From: Bacillota bacterium
Lineage (GTDB): Bacteria; Bacillota; Negativicutes; Sporomusales; Sporomusaceae
Length of the DNA stretch: 12,571 nt
Assembly (NCBI GenBank): GCA_023388195.1
Contig: JAEWGR010000075.1
Coordinates: forward strand, 1 to 12,571
Direction: 5' to 3'
The translations under genes and the position numbers were made by a program. Numbering within the stretch: position 1 is the first letter of the stretch; every line of letters starts with the position of its first letter. The notes under the pieces were generated by a model, which saw nothing but the letters and a program-made list of their open reading frames with translations, was not told the origin of the DNA and did no database searches. Below are positions 12,012-12,571 of the stretch, one piece after another.

Positions 12012-12571
12012 GTGTTTGCACAAACTTATGGCTCAACTACATTAGGGTTACATGGCGTGTTAATAACGGTTGAAGTTGATATTGCCAACGGCCTTCCCGG
12101 CTTTGATATAGTGGGATTGCCTGATACTGCGGTGCGTGAGTCGCGGGAACGGGTTAGGGCAGCCATTAAAAACAGTGGCTTTGAATTTCCCGGCCGGCGA
12201 ATTACCGTAAATTTGGCACCGGCTGATATTAAAAAAGACAGTTCTGGTCTTGATTTACCAATAGCAATAGGCATATTGGCGGCCAGCGGCCAGGTTAATC
12301 CCATGAGTTGCCGCTGTCAGGTATATGCCGGCGAGCTTTCCTTGGAAGGCCGACTGCGGGGTATAGCGGGGGTCCTGTCAATAGCCGCTAATTGCCGGGG
12401 GCATGGGATATCCGAACTGATTCTGGCCAGGGAAAATGCGCAGGAAGCACTTCTAGCCGGGGACTTGACAGTCTATGCGCCGGTAACCCTGACCGAGCTT
12501 GCTGCCCATCTTAACGGCGAGAAATTGCTGGTGCCGGTCACTCCAGAGCAGTCTGAGGATCAGGCTAAGGC
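12012..12571 (+). CDS. comM: ComM/YifB family Mg-chelatase-like AAA+ ATPase, N-terminal 186 residues (3' end outside window)
   Basis: The frame starts at GTG 12012 after GGGGGTAAG (12001-12009), 13 nt downstream of yraN, and stays open to the window edge. It begins FAQTYGSTTLGLHG and contains DIANGLPGFDIVGLPDTAVR, ESRERVRAAIKNSGFEFP, and PADIKKDSSGLDLPIAIGIL, which are diagnostic of the Lon-protease-like N-terminal domain of YifB/ComM. VYAGELSLEGRLRGIAGVL and the DLTVYAPVTLTEL segment follow. The AAA+ and C-terminal domains lie beyond the window. ComM is a hexameric helicase promoting branch migration during natural transformation in Gram-negative bacteria; its role in this organism is unproven. 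It is not truncated by mutation as far as visible. Confidence 0.95.
   Translation, partial: MFAQTYGSTTLGLHGVLITVEVDIANGLPGFDIVGLPDTAVRESRERVRAAIKNSGFEFPGRRITVNLAPADIKKDSSGLDLPIAIGILAASGQVNPMSCRCQVYAGELSLEGRLRGIAGVLSIAANCRGHGISELILARENAQEALLAGDLTVYAPVTLTELAAHLNGEKLLVPVTPEQSEDQAK

Overview
The window is a chromosomal segment of a low-to-mid G+C Firmicute. The gene order smc-ftsY-ylxM-ffh-rpsP-khpA-ylqD-rimM-trmD-SPOUT methylase-rplS-lepB-rbgA-rnhB-ylqH-yraN-comM, the strong Shine-Dalgarno sites (AAGGAGG/GGAGGTGA) and the protein sequences all fit a diderm member of the Negativicutes (Sporomusa/Pelosinus type). The genus is an inference; no rRNA or other decisive marker is present.

Region 1 (1-7199) is a conserved plus-strand housekeeping run. 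It opens with the C-terminal end of SMC (chromosome condensation). The SRP receptor FtsY follows, then the SRP regulator YlxM and the SRP GTPase Ffh behind a textbook TTGACA-17-TATAAT promoter. Next come ribosome and tRNA maturation genes: S16, the KH protein KhpA, YlqD, RimM, TrmD and a second SPOUT RNA methyltransferase. L19 closes the run; it has its own extended -10 promoter, a candidate L19-type leader and a strong terminator.

Region 2 (7200-9760) holds signal peptidase I (lepB), the 50S assembly GTPase RbgA, a terminator, and RNase HII. It ends in a hairpin that serves convergent transcripts. SRP targeting, signal-peptide removal and ribosome assembly are thus encoded side by side.

Region 3 (9760-11250) is the accessory part, inserted between rnhB and ylqH. 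On the minus strand are four small genes that are easy to miss: a 55-aa DnaJ-type zinc-finger protein closely resembling anti-TRAP (RtpA), a secreted 157-aa protein of unknown function behind a Pho-box-like promoter, and two tiny ORFs (48 and 44 aa) with excellent ribosome binding sites. On the plus strand is a 39-aa, tryptophan-rich single-span membrane peptide with its own SD and a strong terminator. This block is the most interesting part of the window.

Region 4 (11250-12571) returns to conserved plus-strand genes: the FlhB-C-terminal-like YlqH, the YraN endonuclease-fold protein, and the N-terminal part of the ComM/YifB AAA+ protein, cut by the window edge.
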